From a virus, in IMG/VR virus record IMGVR_UViG_3300028840_000605, positions 1-48,443 of that record: a stretch of DNA of 48,443 nt. The stretch is one strand, 5' to 3'. The stretch's first letter is position 1. Each line of letters starts with the position of its first letter. The notes under the pieces are model-generated. The model did not search any database. It worked only from the letters and a program-made list of their open reading frames with translations, and was not told the DNA's origin. The position numbers and the translations under genes were made by a program. This document shows, piece after piece, positions 29,396 through 38,050 of this stretch.

Positions 29396-30408
29396 TAGCC
29401 AACTCCTAAAACCATTTTCATTGAAGCATTCAACGCGGGCGATCCCGTATCAAGCGTAAAATCCCCGTTGGGCGCGTCAACGAAATCAGGATCCGACGTT
29501 AAAACAAGCCAATCGCAAAATATATCTTCAGTATCGCCCGACGCGGGAACGTTATTCCAATCGGTCGTATTATTATACATAAGATTCCGCCACATAAAAT
29601 TATTATTGGACGCCGCGGTCCAATTAATCCCCGTTACGCAAGTATGAAAAATGTTCCCTATAATCGACCACGATATTCCGGCGACAGAATAAATACCATT
29701 GGTGCAATCGTAGCAAACACAATTAATTACTTGAATCGCGTCCGAAACCGCCCCACCATAAAAACCCGTTCCGACATCATCGCAAATAGTAAACGTTGCG
29801 AAACTACTAACCGCCATAAGGACGCCGTAATCAAAAACATTATGCACATAACAAAGATGAATAAGGCATCCCGCGGATAAAGCAACGCCGCGATTATTCG
29901 GGCTTTCAACTTCAGTATTAATAATTCGACATCCCACATTTTCCGTTAAAATAGCATACCTGGAAGTTCCCCCGGCGTCGTCGCATTTCGCGTAACAGTT
30001 ATCAATAATACCGTGTCTTTCGATAGTTATTACGCCGCTTTGTTCACTTTCAGAACGAATATTTTTTAAAATGTAATCATCCCCGACGTTTATATGATAA
30101 GACGCGCCGCCGTTGAAAAAAGGTCTATCGGATCCCGTCGCCCAATCATCCGAATTAATGTTATTTCCTTGCGCCGTTGTCCCGGATTTAACGCCAATTA
30201 TGGCGATCGGATCGGATAACGTTCCATCATAAACCGACGCTATATCCGCGGTTAATGTATAGGTTCCCGGCTTAAAAAAATAAATATCGCCCGCCGTACA
30301 AGTAGCGAAATCAGACATAAACGCGGCAAAGTCAAAAGCGTTCGCCCACGATCCGCCATTCTTAGACCCCGCGCCGGTTGATGTAACGTAATGATACGAT
30401 AAAGCCAT
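29395..30408 (-). CDS. right-handed beta-helix tail protein A
   Basis: A 337-residue paralogue of protein B. The start 'LSYHYVTSTGAGSKNGGSW' and 'GDIYFFKPGTYTLTADI' is the same as in B and similar to C. Repeating turns with Asn/Cys ladders follow ('ERHGIIDNCYAKCDD', 'CRIINTEVESPNNRG', 'IQVINCVCYDCTNGIY', 'IGNIFHTCVTGINW'). It probably forms a trimeric spike or fibre that binds host surface polysaccharide. A, B and C represent three parallel receptor-binding candidates within one virion gene block. Its start overlaps the stop of the coiled-coil gene by one base. Confidence 0.8.
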   Translation of the reverse strand: MALSYHYVTSTGAGSKNGGSWANAFDFAAFMSDFATCTAGDIYFFKPGTYTLTADIASVYDGTLSDPIAIIGVKSGTTAQGNNINSDDWATGSDRPFFNGGASYHINVGDDYILKNIRSESEQSGVITIERHGIIDNCYAKCDDAGGTSRYAILTENVGCRIINTEVESPNNRGVALSAGCLIHLCYVHNVFDYGVLMAVSSFATFTICDDVGTGFYGGAVSDAIQVINCVCYDCTNGIYSVAGISWSIIGNIFHTCVTGINWTAASNNNFMWRNLMYNNTTDWNNVPASGDTEDIFCDWLVLTSDPDFVDAPNGDFTLDTGSPALNASMKMVLGVG

Positions 30409-30605
30409 TAAAGTGAATCCTCATTAGAAATTAAGCTGGTAACTTGCCGTTTTAGCCGCGCGACTTCGTTCGCTAACTCCGCGTTTTCCCGCTCAAGATA
30501 TTTTATACGCTTAACCATTTTTGCGGTTAATTCGATAGCGCCTTTCGCGACGGCTAATTGATCGCCGGGCATTGACTTTTTTAATCGTTCCGTTGCATCG
30601 GGCAT
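30408..30605 (-). CDS. small coiled-coil protein (65 aa)
   Basis: The product is helical, with clear heptads in the second half ('MVKRIKYLERENAELANEVARLKRQVTSLI'; read in parts). The N-terminal part resembles a short amphipathic lead-in. It is flanked by 1-bp overlaps on both sides, between 'CN' protein 2 and beta-helix A. A trimerisation or assembly chaperone for the downstream fibres would fit, but the sequence alone shows only a coiled coil. Confidence 0.65.
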   Translation of the reverse strand: MPDATERLKKSMPGDQLAVAKGAIELTAKMVKRIKYLERENAELANEVARLKRQVTSLISNEDSL

Positions 30606-31081
30606 TATAGGCGGCCTTTCTCTTTTAAAATACGGATCATTTCATCGGGATCCGCCTGAAGGTTAGCAAGTTCGAATTTTATCTTTTTCATAGTTTCAAC
30701 CGTTAACGATTCTTTCATTTTTTCCTTCGGGATATCTTTCGGATCCGTTGAAAGGCCCAATTTCTTGAAACGCGTTTTCTTCATAGGTTCGACCGGTTCC
30801 CCGGTCTTTGCGTCTATAATCCATTGTTCAAGATCGTTTTGGATTGCCCAATGGTAATTACAACAGTTAACAAGTTTAGCACCCGGCGGAATCAAGCAAT
30901 TATTTAAATTGCATCCTTCGAAAATAAGATTCTTGATCCCGGCCGGAAAAACCGGCGTCATTGGATTAGCTTGTTCGAAACAAGAACCCTTTATAATGGT
31001 GTCGCTGAAATCGACCGATTGTTTACCGGTAAAAGATTTATGTTTGAATGATCCAAACGAATATATTTTATTTTCTATCAT
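30605..31081 (-). CDS. 'CN(F/L)' motif protein 2 (158 aa)
   Basis: A paralogue of the 125-residue protein at 26549. It has 'DFSDTIIKGSCFEQANPM', 'GIKNLIFEGCNLNNCLIPPG' and 'KLVNCCNYHW', which look like short beta-helix turns. A charged helical C-terminus follows ('EKMKESLTVETMKKIKFELANL'). It starts within the end of the gp45-like gene (ATGA overlap). It opens the first host-recognition cassette. Function unknown; an attachment point of the fibres on the baseplate is one option. Confidence 0.6.
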   Translation of the reverse strand: MIENKIYSFGSFKHKSFTGKQSVDFSDTIIKGSCFEQANPMTPVFPAGIKNLIFEGCNLNNCLIPPGAKLVNCCNYHWAIQNDLEQWIIDAKTGEPVEPMKKTRFKKLGLSTDPKDIPKEKMKESLTVETMKKIKFELANLQADPDEMIRILKEKGRL

Positions 31082-31581
31082 GGTAATTTTACCTCATCGA
31101 CTTTTGACGGCGACATATCCGCGGTTGAAATGGTATCCGGGATTGACGGCGGCCCGGTCGCCGCGGTCGGATGTTTATGCGCGTTGTAGTCACTTTTCAA
31201 TTGATCGAACGCCGTTTTCAAGGCATTATATCGAACCGCGAAGTCGCTGTTTCCGTTTATTTCGATAATCCCATCATTTAGTAAATTAATATAGGCGGAA
31301 ATCGCCGCCGCCGCAATTGAATATATTTTCCGTTCGCCTTCGTCCATGGAAGGCGCGATCCCGTCGTTTATCCCGATCCCCAATTTCCAGGCGTCGGAAA
31401 CTTGCGTTATCAAAACAAGGGAATCATTCGGCGGATTATATTCTTCGCCGCCGCCAGATATAAGTTCAACGGTTTGAATATCTTCCGGCGTCGTTATTTC
31501 AACTTGCAAAAGGCGAACGTTCCCGGCCCCATCCTTATTTTTTGCGATCCTGGATCCCGTTACTTTTCCGATTAAAGCCAT
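31078..31581 (-). CDS. baseplate spike / assembly protein (Mu gp45 / gpV-like)
   Basis: A 167-residue protein with an OB-like start ('GKVTGSRIAKNKDGAGNVRLLQVEI'), typical of phage baseplate spike proteins. The C-terminal part 'LLNDGIIEINGNSDFAVRYNALKTAFDQLKSDYNAHKHP' (read in parts) ends in the 'NxHxHP'-like HKHP block of puncturing spikes. The DxNxHxH-type residues can bind a metal at the tip. It follows the LysM hub gene and overlaps it by ten bases, as gp45 follows gp44 in Mu. It should form the membrane-piercing central spike. Confidence 0.78.
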   Translation of the reverse strand: MALIGKVTGSRIAKNKDGAGNVRLLQVEITTPEDIQTVELISGGGEEYNPPNDSLVLITQVSDAWKLGIGINDGIAPSMDEGERKIYSIAAAAISAYINLLNDGIIEINGNSDFAVRYNALKTAFDQLKSDYNAHKHPTAATGPPSIPDTISTADMSPSKVDEVKLP

Positions 31582-32819
31582 GGTTCTTCTAATGCCTCCC
31601 CGGTGTAAACTTCCGGCGGAACAAGAGAAAGAACCGCGCCGTAAGTTTCCCCGTAAGTATATTCGACCGACTTAATTAAAAATGTGAATCCATCCGGTAT
31701 GAACATGGTTTCAGAAATGACCGAAACCAATGTGTTAGGCGTCCATAAACGGCCGTTAGGAGCATACCAACCCGTTACAGGTATAGTAAACGTCATGGCC
31801 GCGGCTAATTGCTTAGAACGCCGCCATTCGGCCGCCCGTTTGACCGCGCCCGTTACCAAATCATTAACGCGAATTGTCATAAACCGGGAACGCGGAACCC
31901 GGTCATCGGTTACGATCGCCGTCGTTCCCGGCGTCTTTGGCGACGATTGCGTGGCCCGGTATGTATTGAACCGCTTCCGGCCGTCATAACGCGCCGACCA
32001 TTCGGAAACCTGAATTTCTTTTTCCGCCAAAGTTCCGACGCTATTCCCGCCGATCGCGGCCTTCAGAAAAAGAAGATCCCCGGCCGCCGTCGACGACATT
32101 AAAAAGCCCCGTTGCGTCGCCAAAGAAACCAAATGTTTATAAATGGTGTCGGTCGGTTTCGCTGTTATCCGGTCAAAAGGCCCGCCGGAATCCGTTTCGA
32201 AAACGACGTCGATCCCGATTGCTTGAATTAAATCCTTCGCCCGGTTTTCGAGCGTAACGTTATTAACTTCATACGGCGGAAGAACCATCGAATCGATAAT
32301 ATCCGCGGTAAAACTGTACCCTTCTAGCCCCATGGTTTGACCGGATACGGAAAGCGACGGTTCAATCGTATAAAGAACCCCGTTTATGATCAATTCGTTT
32401 CCCAAATAGACGGCGGCCGTCGGATAAGAAAACGGCGAAAGCGCCCGGTCAATCGCGGGATCTTCGCCCGGAACCCATGGAATTTCAGCGGTCCAACCGT
32501 CGGAAACGGTGTCCATCGTTCGAAGGACGTTCGCCGACAAAACCGGGATTTCAATATCGTTGATTTTGAGCGTCAATTGATCGACCGGCCGATTTGTCAA
32601 AGCGCCGTCGGATTGGGCTGTTTTAATGGCTTTCCGTTCGGGTAAGGGCGGAATATTGATAATTTGACCGGCGACAAGGGAATCGGGATCGATTATCCCC
32701 GGATTCGCGCCAGAAATACGCGAATAAAGCGACGAATCCCCATACGCTTGTGATGATATACCCGATAAGGTGTCGCCCGTTTTAACGGTATATTGGCGGC
32801 CTGGAATGGGTTTAGACAT
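31572..32819 (-). CDS. tail hub protein (Mu gp44 / phage late control D-like) with N-terminal LysM
   Basis: A 415-residue hub protein. Residues 8-55 form a LysM domain ('YTVKTGDTLSGISSQAYGD', 'SLVAGQIINIPPLPE'), which binds peptidoglycan. The rest matches the gp44/gpD hub family ('LTLKINDIEIP', 'GWTAEIPWVPGEDPAID', 'EVNNVTLENRAKDLIQAIG', and the end 'LIKSVEYTYGETYGAVLSLVPPEVY', read in parts). LysM fusion to the hub occurs in several Mu-like and Gram-positive phages. It couples the tail tip to the cell wall. The gene lies between the circularisation-like protein and the spike gene. Confidence 0.87.
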   Translation of the reverse strand: MSKPIPGRQYTVKTGDTLSGISSQAYGDSSLYSRISGANPGIIDPDSLVAGQIINIPPLPERKAIKTAQSDGALTNRPVDQLTLKINDIEIPVLSANVLRTMDTVSDGWTAEIPWVPGEDPAIDRALSPFSYPTAAVYLGNELIINGVLYTIEPSLSVSGQTMGLEGYSFTADIIDSMVLPPYEVNNVTLENRAKDLIQAIGIDVVFETDSGGPFDRITAKPTDTIYKHLVSLATQRGFLMSSTAAGDLLFLKAAIGGNSVGTLAEKEIQVSEWSARYDGRKRFNTYRATQSSPKTPGTTAIVTDDRVPRSRFMTIRVNDLVTGAVKRAAEWRRSKQLAAAMTFTIPVTGWYAPNGRLWTPNTLVSVISETMFIPDGFTFLIKSVEYTYGETYGAVLSLVPPEVYTGEALEEPWL

Positions 32820-34074
32820 AGATTACGACCTCGCGCCCGGCCGGAAGTAGCAAAATGTCAGAACCTTTTAAGTTATTTGACGCGATAAACAAATCGAAAA
32901 AGGCGTCATCCGGCCCTAATTCGCCATATTCCGAAATAGTGATTTCAATCGGCGCGCGCGGTCGTTTCAAAAGAATTTTCTTTTCGACGGCTAAATCGTA
33001 AGAGGCTTCGAGTAAATAATCAAGAATCCGGGCGACCAAAAGCGACGAATCCGAATAACTTGACGATTGGGAAAAAAATTGATTATCGATATAGTTCGCA
33101 ACAAATGTGCTTTGAATAGTGTCTAATTCGGTCACTATATCACTAAATAAGCCGTCAATCTTAATAACGGTGTCAATGGCTTGTGTTCGCGTCCGAAGCG
33201 TTCCTGATGCGGATATTTGCGCCATAGCGCCAATCGACGCAACCAACGCCGCTTCCTGAATGGCGGCGGCGTTCTTATCTTCCGCGGTTATGCCTTCCGG
33301 CGAAAGGCCCAAAAGATCGTCAACCATATCGCCATAAAAAGAAAGCCGGGCGGAAATATCATCGGATATTTGCGTCGGCAATTGAACCAACGTTTGAATT
33401 TCCCCGGCAAGGCCCGCGACATCGATAACCGTTTGATTTAAAGTATTTGTTATACTTCGTTGAACTTGATCAATCTGCGATTTGATCGCGGCGCTTTTTT
33501 CGTAAAGATTCTCTAACCGTTCTTTTACCGTTGTTACCACTTTTTGAGCGGATACGGCAAACGTATAAACTTGTGTCGCCTTGGCTTGCTCAACAAGGTT
33601 AGTTAATTGACTTGTCGCCGTTTCGTTAACGTCATCGACGCCCGCGGCTATGGTCGCCTTTTTTTGTTCAAGGGATTTTTCTATTTGATCCTTGATCGGT
33701 TCGATCCATTCCGTTTCAATAGTGGTAACGTTACCGGATTCGATAGGCGCTATATTTTCGGTAACAGCTACTAATTGAAGTTCGAGTTTCCCCCGAACCG
33801 GATGATCGATCGACCATAGGCCAACCTGTTTACACGAATTTAAAAACCGATTCGCTTCAATGTCGTTATCGTCGCCTTCAAAATAAATTGTCAAGGGATA
33901 CGTTATCGCGCCGGATCCTAAATCTTGAATTCGCGTTCCATCGACTTTGGGATAATCGAAAAAACCCAGGCGCTTTTCAAAACTTCGCGGATTTCCAATC
34001 CAAAGCGCGGAAAAAGAATCGCCGTCCGGTGAATCTAACAGAATTTCGGTTTTCAGTCTCGTTTTCCATGTCAC
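32812..34074 (-). CDS. DNA circularisation-type tail protein (Mu gpN-like)
   Basis: A 420-residue protein. The start 'TWKTRLKTEILLDSPDGDSFSALW' and 'KRLGFFDYPKVDGTRIQDLGSG' with 'YPLTIYFEGDDNDIEANRFLN' (read in parts) is the DNA_circ_N family. The middle is long helical coiled-coil-rich sequence ('TSQLTNLVEQAKATQV', 'LYEKSAAIKSQIDQVQRS'). Despite its historical name, Mu gpN is a tail-tip component beside the hub. The start overlaps the tape measure stop by four bases and the end overlaps the hub gene by eight. Order tape measure - gpN - gpP - gp45 is the same as in Mu. Confidence 0.87.
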   Translation of the reverse strand: MTWKTRLKTEILLDSPDGDSFSALWIGNPRSFEKRLGFFDYPKVDGTRIQDLGSGAITYPLTIYFEGDDNDIEANRFLNSCKQVGLWSIDHPVRGKLELQLVAVTENIAPIESGNVTTIETEWIEPIKDQIEKSLEQKKATIAAGVDDVNETATSQLTNLVEQAKATQVYTFAVSAQKVVTTVKERLENLYEKSAAIKSQIDQVQRSITNTLNQTVIDVAGLAGEIQTLVQLPTQISDDISARLSFYGDMVDDLLGLSPEGITAEDKNAAAIQEAALVASIGAMAQISASGTLRTRTQAIDTVIKIDGLFSDIVTELDTIQSTFVANYIDNQFFSQSSSYSDSSLLVARILDYLLEASYDLAVEKKILLKRPRAPIEITISEYGELGPDDAFFDLFIASNNLKGSDILLLPAGREVVIYV

Positions 34075-35468
34075 GGATTCGCCCCTAGTAATTCCATTTG
34101 CAACGGCGGCGCGCCGGTCGTCTTCCCTTCAACGGTTGACCCCGGCGGCGCGCCCGCAATATTTAATTGACCTTGGAAGTTTATTTGACGGCGCGCTTCA
34201 ACTTCGGTTTGATTCGGCGGAACCCGCGGCGCGACCGACGGCGTTTCGTCGCCGCCTATCCCAAAGAACCGGCCCACCTTCCCCGCAATTCCGCGAATAC
34301 TTATCTTGTCTATCCCCGCTTTTATCTTATCGAAGAAATCAAGAAACCATTTCTTGACAGGATCCCAATGTTTGATAAGCATAACCGCGCCCGTAATCAA
34401 AAGCGCGATCCCGGCGACGATAAGCCCAACCGGATTTAATAGCATGACAGCATTATAAGCGGCTTGCGCGATCGTTAGCGCCTTTGTAATCGCTAAATAC
34501 GAACCCATGAACGTAAGGATCGCCGGAAAGTATGGTTGAAGCGCGTTAAAGATATCTTTCATTTGATTGAAGTATCCGATCGCCTTCCCTTTAATCAAGT
34601 CTTGATTCGCATCGACCCAACCGCGAACCGCGACGGCGATTTCAATTCCCCGATCAACGATCTTTTTTAGTACGGGAAGCATAAGGCCGCCAATAGTCGC
34701 GGCCGTTTGCTTCAAATTATCGGTTAACGTCGACGTCCGGCCGGTCAAGGTTAGCGAAGCGTTTTCCATTCCCTTATAAAATTTCCCGCCTTCCGCCGTC
34801 ATATTACGAAACGCTTTTGTAATTTCTTTCCCGGTCGCTTTTCCGGTCGATATCATTTCCCGCGCTTCGCCAACGGTTACGCCCCATTGTTTTGCTAAAG
34901 CGCCCAGGATCGGAACCCCGTTGTTGATAAGCTGGTTAACGTCAATCATGTTAGCCTTGCCCGCGGCTTTAATTTGTGAAAACGCTAGAATGATTCCTTG
35001 AAATCGTTCCGCATTTCCGCCCGCGGTGTCGCCCAACATCCGTAAAGTCGGTATCAAATCTTTTTGCGTCGCCGCTTCGAACCCTAAAAGCGTTTTCGTT
35101 GCTTGCGACAAAGTTCCAAATTCGAAAGGCGTCGCGGCGGCCGTTGCGTTTAAATCATTAACGATCTTACGCGCATTATCGACAGATCCCGTTAACGTCC
35201 CGAAATCGGTTATCGCGTTTTCAACTTTGGCCGCTTCAGAAACGAAAGACTTCATTCCCTGAGAAAGATAAAAGAACCCCTTTTGAACGACGCCCGCGGC
35301 CAAAACACCTTTCATTACATCACCAAACCCGCGGCCAGATCGCGACGCCTTCCTGAAAGCCCGCGAAGATTTATCGCCGAACTTATCGGCGGCGTTTCCC
35401 ATTTTAACGAATTTTTGGGTAACGCGATCTTTAGCGCTAAAGATTGTAGCGATCGCGAAGTTCGGCAT
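34071..35468 (-). CDS. tape measure protein
   Basis: A 465-residue tape measure. The tape-measure domain is seen at about residues 80-260 ('SEAAKVENAITDFGTLTGSV', 'NDLNATAAATPFEF', 'LGDTAGGNAERFQGIILAFSQIKAAGKANMIDVNQLINNG', read in parts, and 'TGKATGKEITKAFRNMT'). Membrane-like segments follow at about 330-380 ('AYNAVMLLNPVGLIVAGIALLI'). The C-terminus is a Pro/Gly-rich linker. It sets the tail length. At ~0.15 nm per residue, 465 residues would give only about 70 nm, i.e. a short contractile tail. The start overlaps the frameshift chaperone by one base (TAATG). Confidence 0.87.
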   Translation of the reverse strand: MPNFAIATIFSAKDRVTQKFVKMGNAADKFGDKSSRAFRKASRSGRGFGDVMKGVLAAGVVQKGFFYLSQGMKSFVSEAAKVENAITDFGTLTGSVDNARKIVNDLNATAAATPFEFGTLSQATKTLLGFEAATQKDLIPTLRMLGDTAGGNAERFQGIILAFSQIKAAGKANMIDVNQLINNGVPILGALAKQWGVTVGEAREMISTGKATGKEITKAFRNMTAEGGKFYKGMENASLTLTGRTSTLTDNLKQTAATIGGLMLPVLKKIVDRGIEIAVAVRGWVDANQDLIKGKAIGYFNQMKDIFNALQPYFPAILTFMGSYLAITKALTIAQAAYNAVMLLNPVGLIVAGIALLITGAVMLIKHWDPVKKWFLDFFDKIKAGIDKISIRGIAGKVGRFFGIGGDETPSVAPRVPPNQTEVEARRQINFQGQLNIAGAPPGSTVEGKTTGAPPLQMELLGANP

Positions 35469-36045
35469 TATTTACCTTTCTTTTCCATCGCTTTTCGTTC
35501 AGCTTCGTCCATTAATAAATGCCAATCATTCCAGTATTTCATCTCAGTGTAACCCATGGCTTTTATTTCGGACGGCTGGACGCCGCGGTAAAACAAATTA
35601 CCAATCATTTGTTCAACCGCGGCTATATTTGTAAAAAAAGTAACCCTATCGATTCCGCGATTGACATATCTGCGCCGGTTAATCGGGTTATAGCTGTTTC
35701 CCCCAACCCGGTTAAGGATCCAACAAGCGCATATATCTTGCCGAAGGTATCGGTTTCGTCCTTCCCTTTCATGGCAACCTTCGCCCGGCCCGACATTTCC
35801 GAATAAACCAATTCAGTCGTATCCCCTTTCGGCTTGATCAAGATTTGAACAATCCGAATCGGATCGCCCGCTTCAATAGAAAGATTCCCTTTCGTAATAG
35901 CGCGAATCAATCGATTTTTAGCGGTTTGAAAAGGGACTTGCAAAGAATCGGCCCAATCTTCGGGATCAATGTCGTAATAATCCATGAACAAATTGAATTG
36001 TTCTTCGGCCGATTCGCGACTTAATTTTGAATTACCTTCGGTCAA
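35468..36045 (-). CDS. tail assembly chaperone, -1 frameshift fusion form (192 aa)
   Basis: If ribosomes slip -1 at the T_TTT_TTA site (35632-35638), reading continues past the first stop into a second frame. The 54 extra residues are TNIAAVEQMIGNLFYRGVQP..., ending in EKKGK, with the stop at 35468-35470. The result is a 192-residue fusion. This is the common G/GT arrangement of phage tail chaperones placed between tube and tape measure genes. The extension overlaps the tape-measure start by one base (TAATG), again typical. The slip site, position and open frame are all visible; the actual frameshift rate is not. Confidence 0.75.
35623..36045 (-). CDS. tail assembly chaperone, short form (140 aa)
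   Basis: The zero-frame product begins MTEGNSKLSRESAEEQFNLF and is helical and acidic at the start. A beta part ('PIRIVQILIKPKGDTTELVYSEM') follows. It ends '...SIGLLFLQI' at a TAG just after the slip site. It would coat the tape measure during tail assembly and is not expected in the finished virion. It sits 27 bases after the tube gene in the usual Mu/T4-like order. See the overlapping fusion entry for the longer form. Confidence 0.8.
   Translation of the reverse strand: MTEGNSKLSRESAEEQFNLFMDYYDIDPEDWADSLQVPFQTAKNRLIRAITKGNLSIEAGDPIRIVQILIKPKGDTTELVYSEMSGRAKVAMKGKDETDTFGKIYALVGSLTGLGETAITRLTGADMSIAESIGLLFLQI
35632..35638 (-). promoter_or_regulatory. -1 ribosomal frameshift slippery site T_TTT_TTA
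   Basis: On the minus strand the codons read CTT TTT TTA, so the heptamer T TTT TTA has the exact X XXY YYZ form. The zero frame stops three codons later (CAA ATA TAG), while the -1 frame stays open to the tape measure start. Confidence 0.8.
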
Positions 36046-36072
36046 AATACACCCCCTGCAAAATTAAAAGGT

Positions 36073-36453
36073 TTATGATGCTAGAAAGCTATTCCAGGGA
36101 TCGCGCGGAAGCAATTGAATAGTCGCGCGGTTTTCTTCGGTTTCCCTGGATTCGAATTCAATCCAACCAACCGTTCGAAAAACGTCGCCCGCGGCCGTTT
36201 CATAAGACATTGAAAACGCCGCTTGACTTTCCGCCAATTCCTTTAGGATTTCCCGTTCCGCGCCGTTCGCGATAACGGTTACGCCTTCCCGATTCTCCGC
36301 CCGTTTGGTTTGCTTTAGAAAATTTCGGCCTGAAGTCGGAACAACTTCGTTTTCATGAGTCGACCCGATTTCAGTAATATTCGTATCCGCCGCAAAATCA
36401 AACGTAATCCCGTTAAGGATTAATTTTTTTGGTGTCCCGGAAACGTCAACCAT
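36073..36453 (-). CDS. tail tube protein
   Basis: A 126-residue protein downstream of the sheath gene. 'GTPKKLILNGITFDFAADTNITEIG' at the start and 'GVTVIANGAEREILKELAESQAAFSMSYETAAGDVF' (read in parts) match the Mu gpM / phage tail tube type. These are beta-rich with a central helix. 'ATIQLLPRDPWNSFLAS' forms the end. The sheath - tube - chaperone - tape measure order in this window makes the identification firm. The gene starts 34 bases after the sheath stop. Confidence 0.82.
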   Translation of the reverse strand: MVDVSGTPKKLILNGITFDFAADTNITEIGSTHENEVVPTSGRNFLKQTKRAENREGVTVIANGAEREILKELAESQAAFSMSYETAAGDVFRTVGWIEFESRETEENRATIQLLPRDPWNSFLAS

Positions 36454-36486
36454 GATAAAAACCCCCTATAAAAAACGGTTAAAGAT

Positions 36487-38046
36487 TTATGAAGAAAGAA
36501 CCGCGATACTTGTATCGAATTCAGCGACAGTATCCAGGATAACACCTTCCCCGGAAAGAATAATCGAAAAGATCGCGTCAAAACCGACGTTCCCGGATCG
36601 AATTGTTACCGCGCCCGCCTCTTTCAACTTTTCAATGGTGAATTCCGCCGTATAGATCCAAGCCTTCGATTCGAAAGCCCGCGCTAAAGCGGTCAAATCA
36701 TCTTTAACGGCGTCGATATCCCGCGCTTTTTGACGGTTAACCGTTGACGAAACTTTCGCGACATCCTGAACAATTGAAATGCCCAGCCATTTTTCTTGCT
36801 CGAAAGTCGTTCGAATATTTTTCAGAATGTTCTGAAGAATTGAAATATTCCTCATAGATCGATAACCATTGGACGTTACCGCAACCGTCGTCGGCCGGTA
36901 AAAGGAAACCACGTTCTGAAGGTATACCGCGCCGTTCTGAACCCGCGTCGGCGATATACCGGATTTAACGGCCGCGTCGCGGCTATCATAGTCGCTTGTC
37001 CATCGATCCGACTGATCGCCCGGATCAACGTTCGCAAGCTGAATGCCGACGTATGATTGTTCCGGCCGTTCGTTCGAAATGCGCGCCATATTTCCAACGG
37101 CGGCCGCGGCGATTTCTGAAGAATGCGTTCGGGATCCCGGAACCGCGATAATCCCGTTCGCACGATCGGTCAACCGCGCGTCGGTTATTACCTGAAGTGC
37201 GGCAAGTCCGGCCGATCCGGCTTGAGTATCGCCGGTAATCGCCCGGAACGGTCGCGAAACCAATTTATCATATAAGCCAAGAAAATCATTCCCCAGCCCA
37301 ACATAAAGCGAAATGGCATCGATTACAGAGGTTTCTATTCCGTATCCATGAACAACGTCGGTAAAATGATCCTGGTTCGCATCGTCGCCCGTTCCCAAAG
37401 CGTTTAGGGCATTTTGAATTGTTCCGGTTCCCAGCCCACCGGATAATTGCGTATAAGTAACGGCCAACCCGGAAGGCAATTCTTCACCCGCGCCGATATT
37501 ATCCGACATATCAATGTAATTACCCCAACGCGCGTTATCTTTCGCCGTTACGTCAACTTGATTCAATGTAACGCCGTTAACAGCCGCGGTTACTGGAAGA
37601 TCATTATCGGCATTAATCGCCGCGGCAACGGCCGTCGCCAAATCGTTTGAAGTCATAGTCGACGTAACATTAACCGCGACAAGTTCCGCGCCGATATAAA
37701 GCCGGTAAACGCCAACGACGTTTCCGGTAATAGTTACGGTTAAACTTCCGACAGCCTGAGAAGCGCCCGCGCCGTCCGGCTGGGCAATCGCCCAACATTC
37801 TATCCCATTCGACCCTTCAAAAACCCGCTTCGCCATTCGATGAATCATAAAACCAAACCCGAATCGCGTTGCGGCGTCTTCAGGCGATAAGATTTGAATC
37901 GGCGTATTTTCAACCGGTGAAAGCGTATTGTCATACGTTCCGATAATCAAAATTTTTCGCGGTAAAACTTCGGCCGTCGGCTGGAATTGAACGTTTTTAA
38001 CTGAAGCGCCAACCGCCGCCGCTAAAGAATTGGTTGATAAACTCAT
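36487..38046 (-). CDS. contractile tail sheath protein
   Basis: A 519-residue sheath protein of the Mu gpL family. It has 'VLPRKILIIGTYDNTLSPVENT' and 'FGFGFMIHRMAKRVFEGSNGIECWAIAQ' near the N-terminus (read in parts), and a central variable beta domain (about 95-230). Conserved segments are 'GIIAVPGSRTHSSEIAAAAVG' and the C-terminal 'STVNRQKARDIDAVKDDLTALARAFES'. Sheath presence shows that the phage has a contractile tail. Length agrees with Mu gpL (495 residues). The start is preceded by AGGAGGTTAAAAAA, the strongest ribosome site of the late region. Confidence 0.93.
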   Translation of the reverse strand: MSLSTNSLAAAVGASVKNVQFQPTAEVLPRKILIIGTYDNTLSPVENTPIQILSPEDAATRFGFGFMIHRMAKRVFEGSNGIECWAIAQPDGAGASQAVGSLTVTITGNVVGVYRLYIGAELVAVNVTSTMTSNDLATAVAAAINADNDLPVTAAVNGVTLNQVDVTAKDNARWGNYIDMSDNIGAGEELPSGLAVTYTQLSGGLGTGTIQNALNALGTGDDANQDHFTDVVHGYGIETSVIDAISLYVGLGNDFLGLYDKLVSRPFRAITGDTQAGSAGLAALQVITDARLTDRANGIIAVPGSRTHSSEIAAAAVGNMARISNERPEQSYVGIQLANVDPGDQSDRWTSDYDSRDAAVKSGISPTRVQNGAVYLQNVVSFYRPTTVAVTSNGYRSMRNISILQNILKNIRTTFEQEKWLGISIVQDVAKVSSTVNRQKARDIDAVKDDLTALARAFESKAWIYTAEFTIEKLKEAGAVTIRSGNVGFDAIFSIILSGEGVILDTVAEFDTSIAVLSS

Positions 38047-38050
38047 TTTT

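Noticed and set aside
27178-30408. Diversity-generating retroelement at the fibre genes
   Set aside because: No reverse transcriptase, Avd or template repeat was found anywhere in the window.
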